This document shows, one piece after another, positions 1-6,369 of a stretch of 9,120 nt of DNA (positions are counted from its first letter, which is position 1; the number at the start of each line of letters is the position of its first letter). The stretch spans positions 1 to 9,120 of the forward strand of contig JAGWMH010000064.1 in NCBI GenBank assembly GCA_028871775.1, read 5' to 3'. Origin of the DNA: Betaproteobacteria bacterium (lineage in GTDB: Bacteria > Pseudomonadota > Gammaproteobacteria > Burkholderiales > Gallionellaceae). The notes below the pieces were generated by a model. The model did no database searches. It had not been told where the DNA came from and saw only the letters and a list, made by a program, of their open reading frames with translations. Both the position numbers and the translations under genes were made by a program.

Positions 1-29
1 AGAACAACTCGCGCCCATGTTGTTTTCAT
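1..29 (-). CDS. Start of a gene cut by the left edge (possible TPM-domain partner of LemA)
   Basis: An ATG at 29 on the minus strand opens a frame reading MKTTWARVV up to the edge of the window. A basic, then hydrophobic start of this kind suits a signal peptide or membrane anchor. In many proteobacteria the gene after lemA encodes a secreted or membrane TPM-domain (YgcG-like) protein, so this is the expected partner, but nine codons cannot prove it. The nearest purine-rich stretch (AGGG) abuts the ATG, so the ribosome binding site is poor. The frame stays open for some codons upstream, so the true start could be earlier. Confidence 0.3.
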
Positions 30-60
30 CCCTGATTGCCCGCTAGAGCCATCAGTCCCT

Positions 61-151
61 TCCCCCTTGCAGGGGGATGGTTAGGATGAGGGTAGAACAG
101 TGGAAAGGTGGAGTTTCTACCCCATCCCTAGCCATCCCCCTGCAAGGAGGA
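61..151. repeat. Large imperfect inverted repeat between lemA and the next gene
   Basis: Two arms of about 34 nt (61-94 and 118-151) are near-perfect reverse complements: two substitutions plus one single-base gap on each side. They are separated by 23 nt. Each arm carries the small palindrome CCCCCTTGCAGGGGG or a one-base variant. The whole would fold into a long hairpin in DNA or in a transcript from lemA. It has no coding capacity and looks like a dispersed intergenic palindromic element (REP/MITE-like). Its core is shared with the element inside the flavoprotein gene at 1597-1692. Confidence 0.75.
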
Positions 152-187
152 TGGAATATTTCGGCCAATCGATTATCTTGGCTCATA

Positions 188-793
188 TCATTTTGCTGGA
201 GCCGGAACCTTGGGTGCGGAAAAATCCACCGCCGGCGCATGGGATATTTCCTTCTCGTTTTCCACCGTGAACGACGGCTTCACGCTGTAGCCGAACAGCA
301 TCGCGGTCAGGTTGCTCGGGAAGGAACGCACCGTGATGTTGTATTCCTGCACCGCCTTGATGTAGCGGTTGCGCGCCACGGTGATGCGGTTTTCCGTGCC
401 TTCCAGTTGCGCCTGCAGGTCGCGGAAGTTTGCATCGGATTTCAGTTGCGGGTAATTCTCCGCCACCACCAGCAAACGGCTCAACGCCGAAGTCAGTTGG
501 CCCTGTGCGGCCTGGAATTTGGCGAAGGCCTGTGCATCGTTGATCAGCTCAGGTGTCGCCTGGATGCTGCCGACCTTCGCGCGCGCTTCGGTGACACCCA
601 GCAGCACGGCTTGCTCCTGCGCGGCGTAGCCCTTGACGGTGTTCACCAGATTGGGAATCAGGTCGGCGCGGCGCTGGTACTGGTTCAGCACCTCCGCCCA
701 GCTCGCCTTGATCTGCTCATCGGTGGTTTGAAATGTGTTGTAACCGCAGCCACTCAACAGCAAGGCCAGCAAAACTATCCATAAGGTTCGCAT
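188..793 (-). CDS. lemA: LemA family lipoprotein
   Basis: The 201-residue product belongs to the LemA family: small envelope proteins with one N-terminal membrane anchor and a long-helix bundle outside, of poorly defined function. Residues 1-16 form a lipoprotein signal peptide with the lipobox LSGC, so Cys16 is the likely lipidated residue. The family signature is clear: the stretch around residues 33-60 with NQYQRRADLIPNLVNTVKGY, then helical segments including AYxxL-like QLTSALSRLLVVAENYPQLK (about 98-117) and NFRDLQAQLEGTENRI. Length is normal. The ATG at 793 is preceded by GGAGGG at good spacing, which fixes the start. It lies 50 nt downstream of the flavoprotein gene on the same strand and may be partly co-transcribed with it. 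Family assignment is firm; function is not known from sequence. Confidence 0.93.
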   Translation of the reverse strand: MRTLWIVLLALLLSGCGYNTFQTTDEQIKASWAEVLNQYQRRADLIPNLVNTVKGYAAQEQAVLLGVTEARAKVGSIQATPELINDAQAFAKFQAAQGQLTSALSRLLVVAENYPQLKSDANFRDLQAQLEGTENRITVARNRYIKAVQEYNITVRSFPSNLTAMLFGYSVKPSFTVENEKEISHAPAVDFSAPKVPAPAK

Positions 794-834
794 CGTCAGT
801 CCCTCCTTCTTGAATGTCCAAAAGACCTGCGGAA

Positions 835-843
835 ACTATAGCA
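835..843 (-). promoter_or_regulatory. Candidate extended -10 promoter for lemA
   Basis: Read on the minus strand the sequence is TGCTATAGT: an extended -10 (TGn) followed by a 5-of-6 match to TATAAT. It sits next to the stop codon of the flavoprotein gene and would give a leader of about 35 nt before the lemA start. No good -35 lies 17 nt upstream, as is common for extended -10 promoters. This is inference from consensus only. Confidence 0.4.
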
Positions 844-2115
844 CTAAACGGCATGGCCGGCGGCATAACCGGACGACCACGCCCACTGCAAGTTGTAGCC
901 GCCGAGCTGGCCGGTAACGTCGACTACTTCGCCGATGAAATACAGGCCGGGGACATCGTTGCATTCCATGGTTTTCGACGACAGTGCGCGAGTATCCACC
1001 CCGCCGCAGGTCACTTCGGCCTTGGCATAGCCGAGCGTGCCGCTCGGTGTAATCTGCCAGTCGTGCAGCCTGGCGGCAAGCACTGCTAATTCCTTATCCG
1101 CATACTGGTTGAGCGGTTTGTCATCGGCAAACTGCGCGCACCACACATCGGCAAAACGCTTGGGCAAGTATTGCGCGAGAAAATTGCTGAGCAGCATGCG
1201 GCTGCTGCGCTGCTGTACAAACAATTCCGCCATGCCGCTATCCGGCAACAGGTTGATGTGCAGCGGCTGGCCCGGCTCCCAATAGGATGAAATTTGCAGG
1301 ATGGCAGGGCCGCTTAAACCGCGATGGGTGAACAGAATACTCTCCCGAAATAATTGTTTGCCGTAACTCACCACCGCATCGAGCGAAATACCGGTCAGAC
1401 CGGCATAGGGCTTCCAGTCCTCCGGCGCGAAACTCAGCGGCACCAGGCCGGGCTTGAGCCTGGTCATGGGGATGCCGAACTGTTCTGCAACGTGGTAGCC
1501 GAAGGGGGTTGCGCCGATCCTGGGGATGGACAGGCCGCCGGTGGCGATCACCAGTGACGTGGCATCGAATTCACCGCGCGAGGTGCTGACGTGGAACCTC
1601 ACCCTCTCCCCTGGCCCCTCTCTTGTCCCCGCAAGGGGGAGGCCGGTGGGTACCCCGCCGCTGTGCGGCGACCCTTCCGCACGGCGAGGGGAATGGATTT
1701 TGTGCACTTCGCACAGCATGCACCAGTGCACCCCCGCCGCATCGCATTCGCTCTTCAGCATTCCGATAATTGCTTCCGCGCCGTCGTCGCAGAACAATTG
1801 CCCCAGTGTCTTTTCGTGATAGCCGATGTTGTGCTTTTGCAGCAGTGCGATGAAATGTTGTGGCGTGTAGCGTGCCAGTGCGGAACGGCAAAAATGCGGA
1901 TTGCGGGACAGGTAGTTTTCCGGCTTTGCGTTCAGGTTGGTGAAGTTGCAGCGGCCGCCGCCGGAGATGCGGATTTTCTCCGCCAGGTTTTTTGAGTGGT
2001 CGAGCAGCAGCACGGAACGGCCGCGGCGCGCGGCCTCGATGCCGCACATCATGCCGGCCGCGCCGGCACCGACAATCAGCACATCCACGTTCGATGCGCT
2101 ATCTTGTTCCGGCAC
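844..2115 (-). CDS. NAD(P)/FAD-dependent oxidoreductase, HI0933/YhiN (BaiN-like) family
   Basis: The 423-residue flavoprotein has an N-terminal Rossmann FAD-binding motif VDVLIVGAGAAGMMCGIEAA (about 10-29), the family hallmark EKIRISGGGRCNFTN (46-60), the central LVIATGGLSIPRIGATPFGY segment, and a C-terminal FAD-contact region CGGVDTRALSSKTMEC followed by GLYFIGEVVDVTGQLGGYNLQWAWSSG. These proteins resemble glutathione-reductase-fold oxidoreductases; named members include YhiN and BaiN, but the substrate is usually unknown. Translation starts at a GTG, 8 nt after the stop of the hydrolase gene, with GAGG overlapping that stop. The protein is longer than the family's usual roughly 390-400 residues because residues about 143-172 are an extra segment rich in Pro, Gly and Arg, encoded by a repeat element. 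The frame stays open through it, so the gene is probably functional. Confidence 0.93.
   Translation of the reverse strand: MPEQDSASNVDVLIVGAGAAGMMCGIEAARRGRSVLLLDHSKNLAEKIRISGGGRCNFTNLNAKPENYLSRNPHFCRSALARYTPQHFIALLQKHNIGYHEKTLGQLFCDDGAEAIIGMLKSECDAAGVHWCMLCEVHKIHSPRRAEGSPHSGGVPTGLPLAGTREGPGERVRFHVSTSRGEFDATSLVIATGGLSIPRIGATPFGYHVAEQFGIPMTRLKPGLVPLSFAPEDWKPYAGLTGISLDAVVSYGKQLFRESILFTHRGLSGPAILQISSYWEPGQPLHINLLPDSGMAELFVQQRSSRMLLSNFLAQYLPKRFADVWCAQFADDKPLNQYADKELAVLAARLHDWQITPSGTLGYAKAEVTCGGVDTRALSSKTMECNDVPGLYFIGEVVDVTGQLGGYNLQWAWSSGYAAGHAV
1597..1692. repeat. GC-rich palindromic repeat element inserted in frame in the flavoprotein gene
   Basis: This block differs sharply from its surroundings. 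It begins CCTCACCCTCTCCCC and ends GGCGAGGGG (plus strand), so the ends are roughly inverted. Inside are a perfect 6-bp hairpin CGCCGC-TGT-GCGGCG (1656-1670), the palindrome GGGTACCC (1648-1655), and a CCCCGCAAGGGGG stretch. On the coding strand it contains CCTCCCCCTTGCGGGG, sharing a core with the inverted repeat at 61-151. In the protein it replaces a short loop with about 30 residues that interrupt otherwise collinear family sequence (CEVHKIHS before, RFHVSTSRGEFDATSLVIATGG after). The exact ends and any target duplication cannot be fixed without an uninterrupted homologue. Confidence 0.7.
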
Positions 2116-2123
2116 CGGTTGCC

Positions 2124-2972
2124 TCAGCGCGCATATTTATGCACAAACGCATTCAAGGTATCGCGGTATTCCACCCACGCGATGCCGCCGTTGTTGCTGT
2201 GCTCGCCGCCTTCGATAAGTTGCAGGGATTTCGGTTGCGGTGCCCTATCAAAAAGCTGCTGGCTCATCTGATAGGGCACTTTCCTGTCCCACGTGCCGTG
2301 AATGAACAGCACCGGGATTTTCAGCTTGCCGACTTTATCCAGCGAGTCGAAACGCTGGTTCAATATCCTGTCCACCGGAAGATAGCTGTATTCGCGTTCG
2401 ACCATGGCAGGCATGGAAGTGAAACCGCTCTCGGCAATCAAGCCTGCCGCTTCGGGATGGCGCACGGCCAGATCTATGCCTATCGCCGCGCCCAGCGAAT
2501 GGCCGTAGATAAATATTTGCTGCGGCGCCGTGGCGCGCTGCTTGATGAGGTAATTCCATGCTGCCTCGGCGTCCTCATACACCTTGGCCTCGCTCGGTTC
2601 GCCGCCGCTGCTTTTGCCATAGCCGCGATAATCCACCAGCAGCACGTTGAGCCCCAGTCGATGCAGCCGCACGGCCTGCTCGATGCTGTGGCTGATGTTG
2701 CGGGAATTGCCGTGCAGGTAGAGCACGGTAGGGACACGAGACTGAACCGCCGCTATCCACCAGCCATGCAACTCGCCCTGCTCCGCGCCGCTGCCGGATG
2801 GAATACGAACTTCCTCGTAACGCATGCCTATCCGGTCCGGGGTGGTCTGCAGCAACGGTTCGGGCTCGAAAATATGCTGCCGTTGCGTGCTCCACATGCG
2901 AACGCAGGCGATCAGGTACAGCAGCGGGATAACACTCAACAGCAGCAGAAGCCGCTTGGCTAATTTGTACAC
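2124..2972 (-). CDS. Membrane-anchored alpha/beta hydrolase (ABHD/Bem46-like)
   Basis: A 282-residue serine hydrolase of the alpha/beta fold. Residues about 8-24 form one hydrophobic segment (LLLLLSVIPLLYLIACV) preceded by lysines and arginine, so it is probably anchored in the inner membrane with the catalytic domain outside. The oxyanion region is YLHGNSRNIS (85-94), then DYRGYGKSSGGEPSE (114-128), the nucleophile elbow GHSLGAA with Ser159, the acid in HGTWDRKVPY (Asp229) and the base in GGEHSN (His258). The layout matches ABHD12/13/17 and Bem46-type proteins; the substrate (ester, thioester or lipid) is unknown. The start is taken as the GTG whose first base is the last base of the dnaQ stop codon (TAGTG), giving translational coupling; a much longer frame upstream is antisense-like read-through over dnaQ and is rejected. 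Confidence 0.88.
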   Translation of the reverse strand: MYKLAKRLLLLLSVIPLLYLIACVRMWSTQRQHIFEPEPLLQTTPDRIGMRYEEVRIPSGSGAEQGELHGWWIAAVQSRVPTVLYLHGNSRNISHSIEQAVRLHRLGLNVLLVDYRGYGKSSGGEPSEAKVYEDAEAAWNYLIKQRATAPQQIFIYGHSLGAAIGIDLAVRHPEAAGLIAESGFTSMPAMVEREYSYLPVDRILNQRFDSLDKVGKLKIPVLFIHGTWDRKVPYQMSQQLFDRAPQPKSLQLIEGGEHSNNGGIAWVEYRDTLNAFVHKYAR

Positions 2973-3682
2973 TATGCTTGCGACTCCATTTGTTTCCACA
3001 GGCAGGCGCCCTTGCTTGCCTTGTCGATGTCCGCCAACTGCTGCGCGTGTTGCGCCAGTTCCTCTTCCGTTGCCAGCAGCACACGCACTGCCATGCGCGG
3101 CATGCTGCCAAACAACGCAGCGGCCTGCTCTTCCCGTTCGTCGCTGCCGTCGCCCAGCAGGCTGTCCTGCCCGCGCGTCATGGCCAGATATACTTCCGCC
3201 AGCAGTTCGGTATCGAGCAGCGCGCCGTGCATGGTGCGGTGCGAGTTGTCGACCTGGTAGCGGTCGCACAAGGCGTTCAGGTTGTTTTTCTTGCCCGGAT
3301 GCAGGTCTTTCGCAAGCTTCAGTGTGTCAATTATGCTGGGGCAATACTCGCCCAACGCGGGCAGCCCGGCCAGTTCCAGTTCCTTGTTGAGGAAGCCGAC
3401 ATCGAACGGTGCATTGTGGATGATGAGCTCCGCGCCGCTAATGAATTCGAGCAGCGCCGGCGCAATTTCCGCGAACTTCGGTTCGCCCTGCAGGCGCTCC
3501 AGCGTCAGGCCGTGCACTTCCGCCGCGCCCGCGTCAATCTCGCGCTCCGGGTTCAGGTAGCGATGGAAGCGACGCTCGGAAACCTTGCGGTTGCACAACT
3601 CGATGGCAGCCAGCTCGATAACGCGGTGCCCCTGCTTGGGATCAAGCCCGGTTGTTTCAGTGTCCAGTACGATTTGCCTCAT
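2972..3682 (-). CDS. dnaQ: DNA polymerase III epsilon subunit (3'-5' proofreading exonuclease)
   Basis: The 236-residue protein is the proofreading subunit of the replicative polymerase core, binding the alpha subunit and removing misincorporated 3' nucleotides. All DEDDh exonuclease motifs are present: Exo I LDTETTG with Asp7 and Glu9, Exo [13 protein letters not shown] with Asp94, and Exo [17 protein letters not shown] with His152 and Asp157. The segment GQDSLLG (about 171-177) sits where epsilon carries its weak beta-clamp motif. The C-terminal tail ending in [10 protein letters not shown] is typical of proteobacterial DnaQ and would contact alpha. Its ATG overlaps the rnhA stop by 4 nt (ATGA), so the two are translationally coupled; the rnhA-dnaQ pairing is conserved in proteobacteria, although E. 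coli arranges the two divergently. Confidence 0.97.
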   Translation of the reverse strand: MRQIVLDTETTGLDPKQGHRVIELAAIELCNRKVSERRFHRYLNPEREIDAGAAEVHGLTLERLQGEPKFAEIAPALLEFISGAELIIHNAPFDVGFLNKELELAGLPALGEYCPSIIDTLKLAKDLHPGKKNNLNALCDRYQVDNSHRTMHGALLDTELLAEVYLAMTRGQDSLLGDGSDEREEQAAALFGSMPRMAVRVLLATEEELAQHAQQLADIDKASKGACLWKQMESQA

Positions 3683-4134
3683 GTCCCGCCACCGCCCAGT
3701 AATTCTTCTATGCCCCGGTTCGCCAGTCGATCCGCGCGCTCGTTGCCGTCATGCCCGGCATGTCCCTTTATCCACACCCACTGCACATGGTGCTTGCCTG
3801 CCAGTTCGTCCAGCCTGCGCCACAGGTCTTCATTCTTCACCGGTTTCTTGTCGGCGGTCTTCCAGCCGCGCTGTTTCCAGTTGTGCACCCACTCGCTGAT
3901 GCCCTGCTGCACATATTTCGAATCGGTATGCAGAACCACCCGGCACGGGCGCTTCAGCGCCTCCAGTGCGCGGATTGCGCCCATCAGCTCCATGCGGTTA
4001 TTGGTGGTGTGCGCCTCGCCGCCGCACAATTCGCGCTCCTTGCCGCCGGCCTGCAACAGCGCGCCCCAGCCGCCCACGCCGGGGTTGCCCTTGCACGCCC
4101 CATCGGTAAAAATTTCAACCACGTCTTCGCTCAT
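3679..4134 (-). CDS. rnhA: Ribonuclease HI
   Basis: The 151-residue enzyme cleaves the RNA strand of RNA-DNA hybrids, removing R-loops and primers in the cytoplasm. The four acidic metal ligands are all visible: Asp11 in [11 protein letters not shown], Glu49 in [12 protein letters not shown], Asp71 in [11 protein letters not shown] and Asp135 in GNERADRLA, plus the catalytic-loop His125 in [11 protein letters not shown]. The basic handle region [20 protein letters not shown] (86-105) is also present. Length is typical of bacterial type 1 enzymes. It is the first gene of the operon rnhA-dnaQ-hydrolase-flavoprotein. The ribosome binding site is weak. Confidence 0.97.
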   Translation of the reverse strand: MSEDVVEIFTDGACKGNPGVGGWGALLQAGGKERELCGGEAHTTNNRMELMGAIRALEALKRPCRVVLHTDSKYVQQGISEWVHNWKQRGWKTADKKPVKNEDLWRRLDELAGKHHVQWVWIKGHAGHDGNERADRLANRGIEELLGGGGT

Positions 4135-4168
4135 TGGCTATCCCGGCATTGCATAAATATTCAGCCAA

Positions 4169-4177
4169 ATTTTAACA
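4169..4177 (-). promoter_or_regulatory. Candidate extended -10 promoter for the rnhA operon
   Basis: On the minus strand the sequence reads TGTTAAAAT: an extended -10 (TGn) plus a 5-of-6 match to TATAAT. Transcription would start near 4162, about 28 nt before the rnhA ATG. There is no convincing -35. It lies in the 170-nt region between rnhA and the divergent membrane-protein gene, where nothing stronger is visible on the plus strand (a TAAAAT at 4206-4211 lacks a good -35). Confidence 0.35.
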
Positions 4178-4209
4178 GATACACAGTTGCCGCATCCTTA
4201 TGGATTAAA

Positions 4210-4308
4210 ATGATGAACAGTCATTGTCCAACGGTCTGCATTCAGGAAACTATGCCTCACAGTATGGCAGCGCATAATCAAGTTCACCCGCAAATAAACC
4301 CGGCATGA
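4210..4308 (+). CDS. Possible 32-residue leader ORF coupled to the membrane-protein gene
   Basis: A short frame starts at ATGATG (4210 or 4213) and encodes about 32 residues rich in His, Gln and Pro with two cysteines (CPTVC). Its TGA overlaps the start codon of the following membrane-protein gene in an ATGA arrangement, the usual geometry for translational coupling. There is no clear ribosome binding site and no recognised family, so it may be a leader peptide, or chance. A later in-frame ATG at 4252 is an alternative start. Confidence 0.3.
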   Translation: MMNSHCPTVCIQETMPHSMAAHNQVHPQINPA

Positions 4309-5438
4309 TGCTGGTTGCGCTGGTGCTGACAGCGGTAGCGGGCTTCGCCGCCGCCTTTGTCTTGCCTTGGGCAGTCCCGCTGCCTCCGGCCGCCCATGTT
4401 CATCTCGCCTTCGCGACGGGCATCATGCCGCTGATCTTCGGGGCGATGACCCACTTCGTGCCGGTGCTGACGCGCAGCGCGGCGCCGCACGTTGGCATAA
4501 AGATCATTCCGGTGCTCATGCTGGCGGCAGGCGCGCTGGCGGTTTTTTCCTTTGCCGCGGCAAACCAGGTTTATTATCTTGCCGCATTTCTTGCGCTCGC
4601 TGCGGCTGCGGTTTTTTCCGGCTGGATCATCAGCCGCGCCTCGGGCCCCTTGAACAAGCCCCACCCCTGCCTGCACTGGTACCTCGCCGCGATTGCCTGC
4701 CTGATGCTGGCACTGGCCGCAGTGGCGGCGATGGCACTGTGGCCGGAGCAGCGCCTGGCGCTGAAGCGCCTGCACCTGCATCTCAACACACTGGGTTTCG
4801 TCGGCCTGACTGCCATCGCCACCCTGCAGGTGCTGCTGCCCACCGCGGCCAACCGTTTCGATCCTCAGGCCGCAGCCCGGTTGCGCCGTGACCTGAAATG
4901 GGCTCTCGGCGGCACGCTGCTGGTCGCAGCCGGCGCCGGCTGGCTCAGGCCGCTGGCCTGGTTGGGTGCGATGCTGTGGGCGGTTCCGCTGATTCGCCTG
5001 GGCAAGGCCTGGCTCGCCCTCTACGCCGGTGAAGCTCTGCGTTGGCACGGTGCCGCGCCTTCACTCGCAGCAGCGCTGGTCGGGTTCGCTGCCACGCTAC
5101 TGTTCGGCGTGCTGCATGCGGACGGCATCCTGAGCACCACCGGCAGCGCCCATGCTTTCATTCTCGCCTTCCTTTTTCCGCTGGTTACCGGCGCGGCAAG
5201 CCAATTATTGCCGGTATGGGCCCGGCCCGGCCCGCAAACCGCATGGCACGCGCAAACCCGGCAGAAATTGGGAGTGGCCGGCGGCATCCGAGGCATGCTG
5301 TTTCTCGCCGGCGGCATCCTGCTTGGTTTGGGTTGGCGCGGCGGGCTGTTGCTGGCGATGGCAGGGCTTGCCGCATTCATGGTGCAACTTGCATTGGCAG
5401 CCACCATGCCCTTCCGCAGCAGCGCTGGCAGTGATTGA
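4305..5438 (+). CDS. Polytopic membrane protein with three-fold repeat, NnrS/heme-copper-oxidase-like
   Basis: A 377-residue, very hydrophobic protein with roughly ten to twelve membrane segments. Three similar blocks recur: AHVHLAFATGIMPLIFGAMT then HFVP (about 30-53), LHLHLNTLGFVGLTAIATLQ then VLLP (156-179), and AHAFILAFLFPLVTGAASQL then LP (282-303). In each, a His is followed exactly 20 residues later by a Pro (33/53, 159/179, 283/303), and blocks are spaced 126 and 124 residues apart. Extra His residues occur at 31, 50, 120, 124 and 157. NnrS proteins and heme-copper oxidase subunit I also combine membrane histidines with pseudo-three-fold symmetry, so a heme- or metal-binding role is a fair inference; a specific function is not. 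It is divergent from rnhA and ends 8 nt from the convergent secreted-protein gene. The start is uncertain: ATGATG at 4305 lacks a good ribosome binding site. Confidence 0.8.
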   Translation: MMLVALVLTAVAGFAAAFVLPWAVPLPPAAHVHLAFATGIMPLIFGAMTHFVPVLTRSAAPHVGIKIIPVLMLAAGALAVFSFAAANQVYYLAAFLALAAAAVFSGWIISRASGPLNKPHPCLHWYLAAIACLMLALAAVAAMALWPEQRLALKRLHLHLNTLGFVGLTAIATLQVLLPTAANRFDPQAAARLRRDLKWALGGTLLVAAGAGWLRPLAWLGAMLWAVPLIRLGKAWLALYAGEALRWHGAAPSLAAALVGFAATLLFGVLHADGILSTTGSAHAFILAFLFPLVTGAASQLLPVWARPGPQTAWHAQTRQKLGVAGGIRGMLFLAGGILLGLGWRGGLLLAMAGLAAFMVQLALAATMPFRSSAGSD

Positions 5439-5446
5439 GATGCGGG

Positions 5447-6310
5447 TTACTGTATCAGCCCAACGGTGAAAACCGCCTCATAGGTGCCGTTTTTGCCGTA
5501 GAAACTTGAGAAGGCATTCCTCGGCAGCGTAACCTTGAGCATATTGGTCAAGCTGTTCAGACCGGAACTCAGCTTGAAAAACCGGTCGTGCAGGTCAGGG
5601 GCATCGGGGTTGTCATGCATCTTGGCGAATATTTGCACTGCATAATCAGAAGCTATTAATGAGTCCGGCACTCCGACACTCAGTTCTACATCCATTGCAG
5701 GCGGCTTATCGCCGGTGTTTATCCTGATCTCGTATGGCAGGCGCGGCACGATGTCGTCTGTTTCAAAAAGATACCGGATAGACGGCGTGGGGATGAGAGT
5801 TGCCGTGACACTTTGTGCCGTGCTGAAGCTGCCATTAGGGAATGTCATCACTGCGTACCCCTCAAAGTCAACCACTCCATCAAAGTCAACGTCTTCGCGC
5901 AGCAGCGGTATTTCGGCAGTCATTGTGTGTTCCTCCTCCACATTTATTATGGTTACGAGGAGAGGCGCATCGGCTGCGCCTGTTGTTTCGACCGAGATCT
6001 CGTTTTTATTCCGGAGGTTTACCGGTTCACTGATCATCAGACGTTCCCCGAATTCATCAGGCAACGCAACGCGCGCTCCGTTTAAAGTTATCACGGCCTT
6101 GACCCCTTTGCCCCCGCTCGCTCCACTTTGTATTGAAAGCATGAATTTCTGGTCAGTATCATGAACCTTGAACTCCTTGGTTACCTGCTGATGCTTGCCC
6201 TTTTCGCTGAAGAAGAATTCCGGGCCGAAGACCAGTACCCGAGCATAGGCGCAATGGGCAAGGCCGCTTAAAAATACGGCCAGGATAAAGGTGTTAAATT
6301 TTCTTCCCAT
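5447..6310 (-). CDS. Secreted beta-rich protein of unknown function
   Basis: A 287-residue exported protein. Residues 1-23 form a signal peptide ending in the type I cleavage motif AYA; the Cys at 20 is not in a valid lipobox. Mature residues about 24-122 (RVLVFGPEFF... KGVKAVITLNGARVALPDEF... EPVNLRNKNEISVE... LLVTIINV) resemble a beta-sandwich module seen in many exported bacterial proteins, in which a GP motif, an ITLNG motif and an L-x-x-x-N-x-I-x-V-E strand recur. An acidic loop DVDFDGVVD (140-148) fits a calcium-binding DxDxDGxxD pattern, as in dockerins. The C-terminal half (about 160-287) is beta-like and unrecognised. The start is fixed by a strong Shine-Dalgarno. By eye the gene is more AT-rich than its neighbours, a possible sign of transfer. 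Confidence 0.8.
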   Translation of the reverse strand: MGRKFNTFILAVFLSGLAHCAYARVLVFGPEFFFSEKGKHQQVTKEFKVHDTDQKFMLSIQSGASGGKGVKAVITLNGARVALPDEFGERLMISEPVNLRNKNEISVETTGAADAPLLVTIINVEEEHTMTAEIPLLREDVDFDGVVDFEGYAVMTFPNGSFSTAQSVTATLIPTPSIRYLFETDDIVPRLPYEIRINTGDKPPAMDVELSVGVPDSLIASDYAVQIFAKMHDNPDAPDLHDRFFKLSSGLNSLTNMLKVTLPRNAFSSFYGKNGTYEAVFTVGLIQ

Positions 6311-6317
6311 GATCAAG

Positions 6318-6324
6318 ACCTCCT
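6318..6324 (-). promoter_or_regulatory. Strong ribosome binding site of the secreted-protein gene
   Basis: AGGAGGT on the minus strand, 7 nt before the ATG at 6310. It decides the start against the longer in-frame ATG upstream at 6526, which would run through the end of the methyltransferase gene. It is the best Shine-Dalgarno in the window. Confidence 0.8.
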
Positions 6325-6346
6325 GTATGGTTTTTAATGCGCGAGA

Positions 6347-6369
6347 CCCCGGTGTATGCATTACCGGGG
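6347..6369. other. Hairpin over the methyltransferase stop codon
   Basis: CCCCGGT (6347-6353) and ACCGGGG (6363-6369) form a perfect 7-bp stem with a 9-nt loop containing ATGCAT. In the methyltransferase transcript it would enclose the stop codon. No T-run follows, so it is not a classic intrinsic terminator; it could stabilise the 3' end or limit read-through into the secreted-protein gene. Confidence 0.45.

Noticed and set aside
77..784. Long plus-strand open frame opposite lemA (235 residues)
   Set aside because: It is antisense to a clear LemA gene, runs through the inverted repeat, and shows no family features; high GC keeps antisense frames open.
1992..2963. Long plus-strand open frame opposite the alpha/beta hydrolase (323 residues)
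   Set aside because: Antisense shadow of a gene with an intact catalytic triad; no recognisable domain.
2124..3269. Extended 381-residue version of the hydrolase
   Set aside because: The first 99 residues overlap dnaQ in another frame and are low-complexity Arg/Ala; the GTG at 2972 in TAGTG is the natural start, just before the membrane anchor.
2978..4156. Plus-strand open frame of 392 residues opposite dnaQ and rnhA
   Set aside because: Antisense to two essential-type genes with complete active sites; its composition is that of a codon shadow.
4209..4225. FNR/CRP-like site AATGATGAACAGTCATT upstream of the membrane-protein gene
   Set aside because: The half-sites TGA and TCA are 7 nt apart rather than the 6 of an FNR box, and the arms are only 5 bp.
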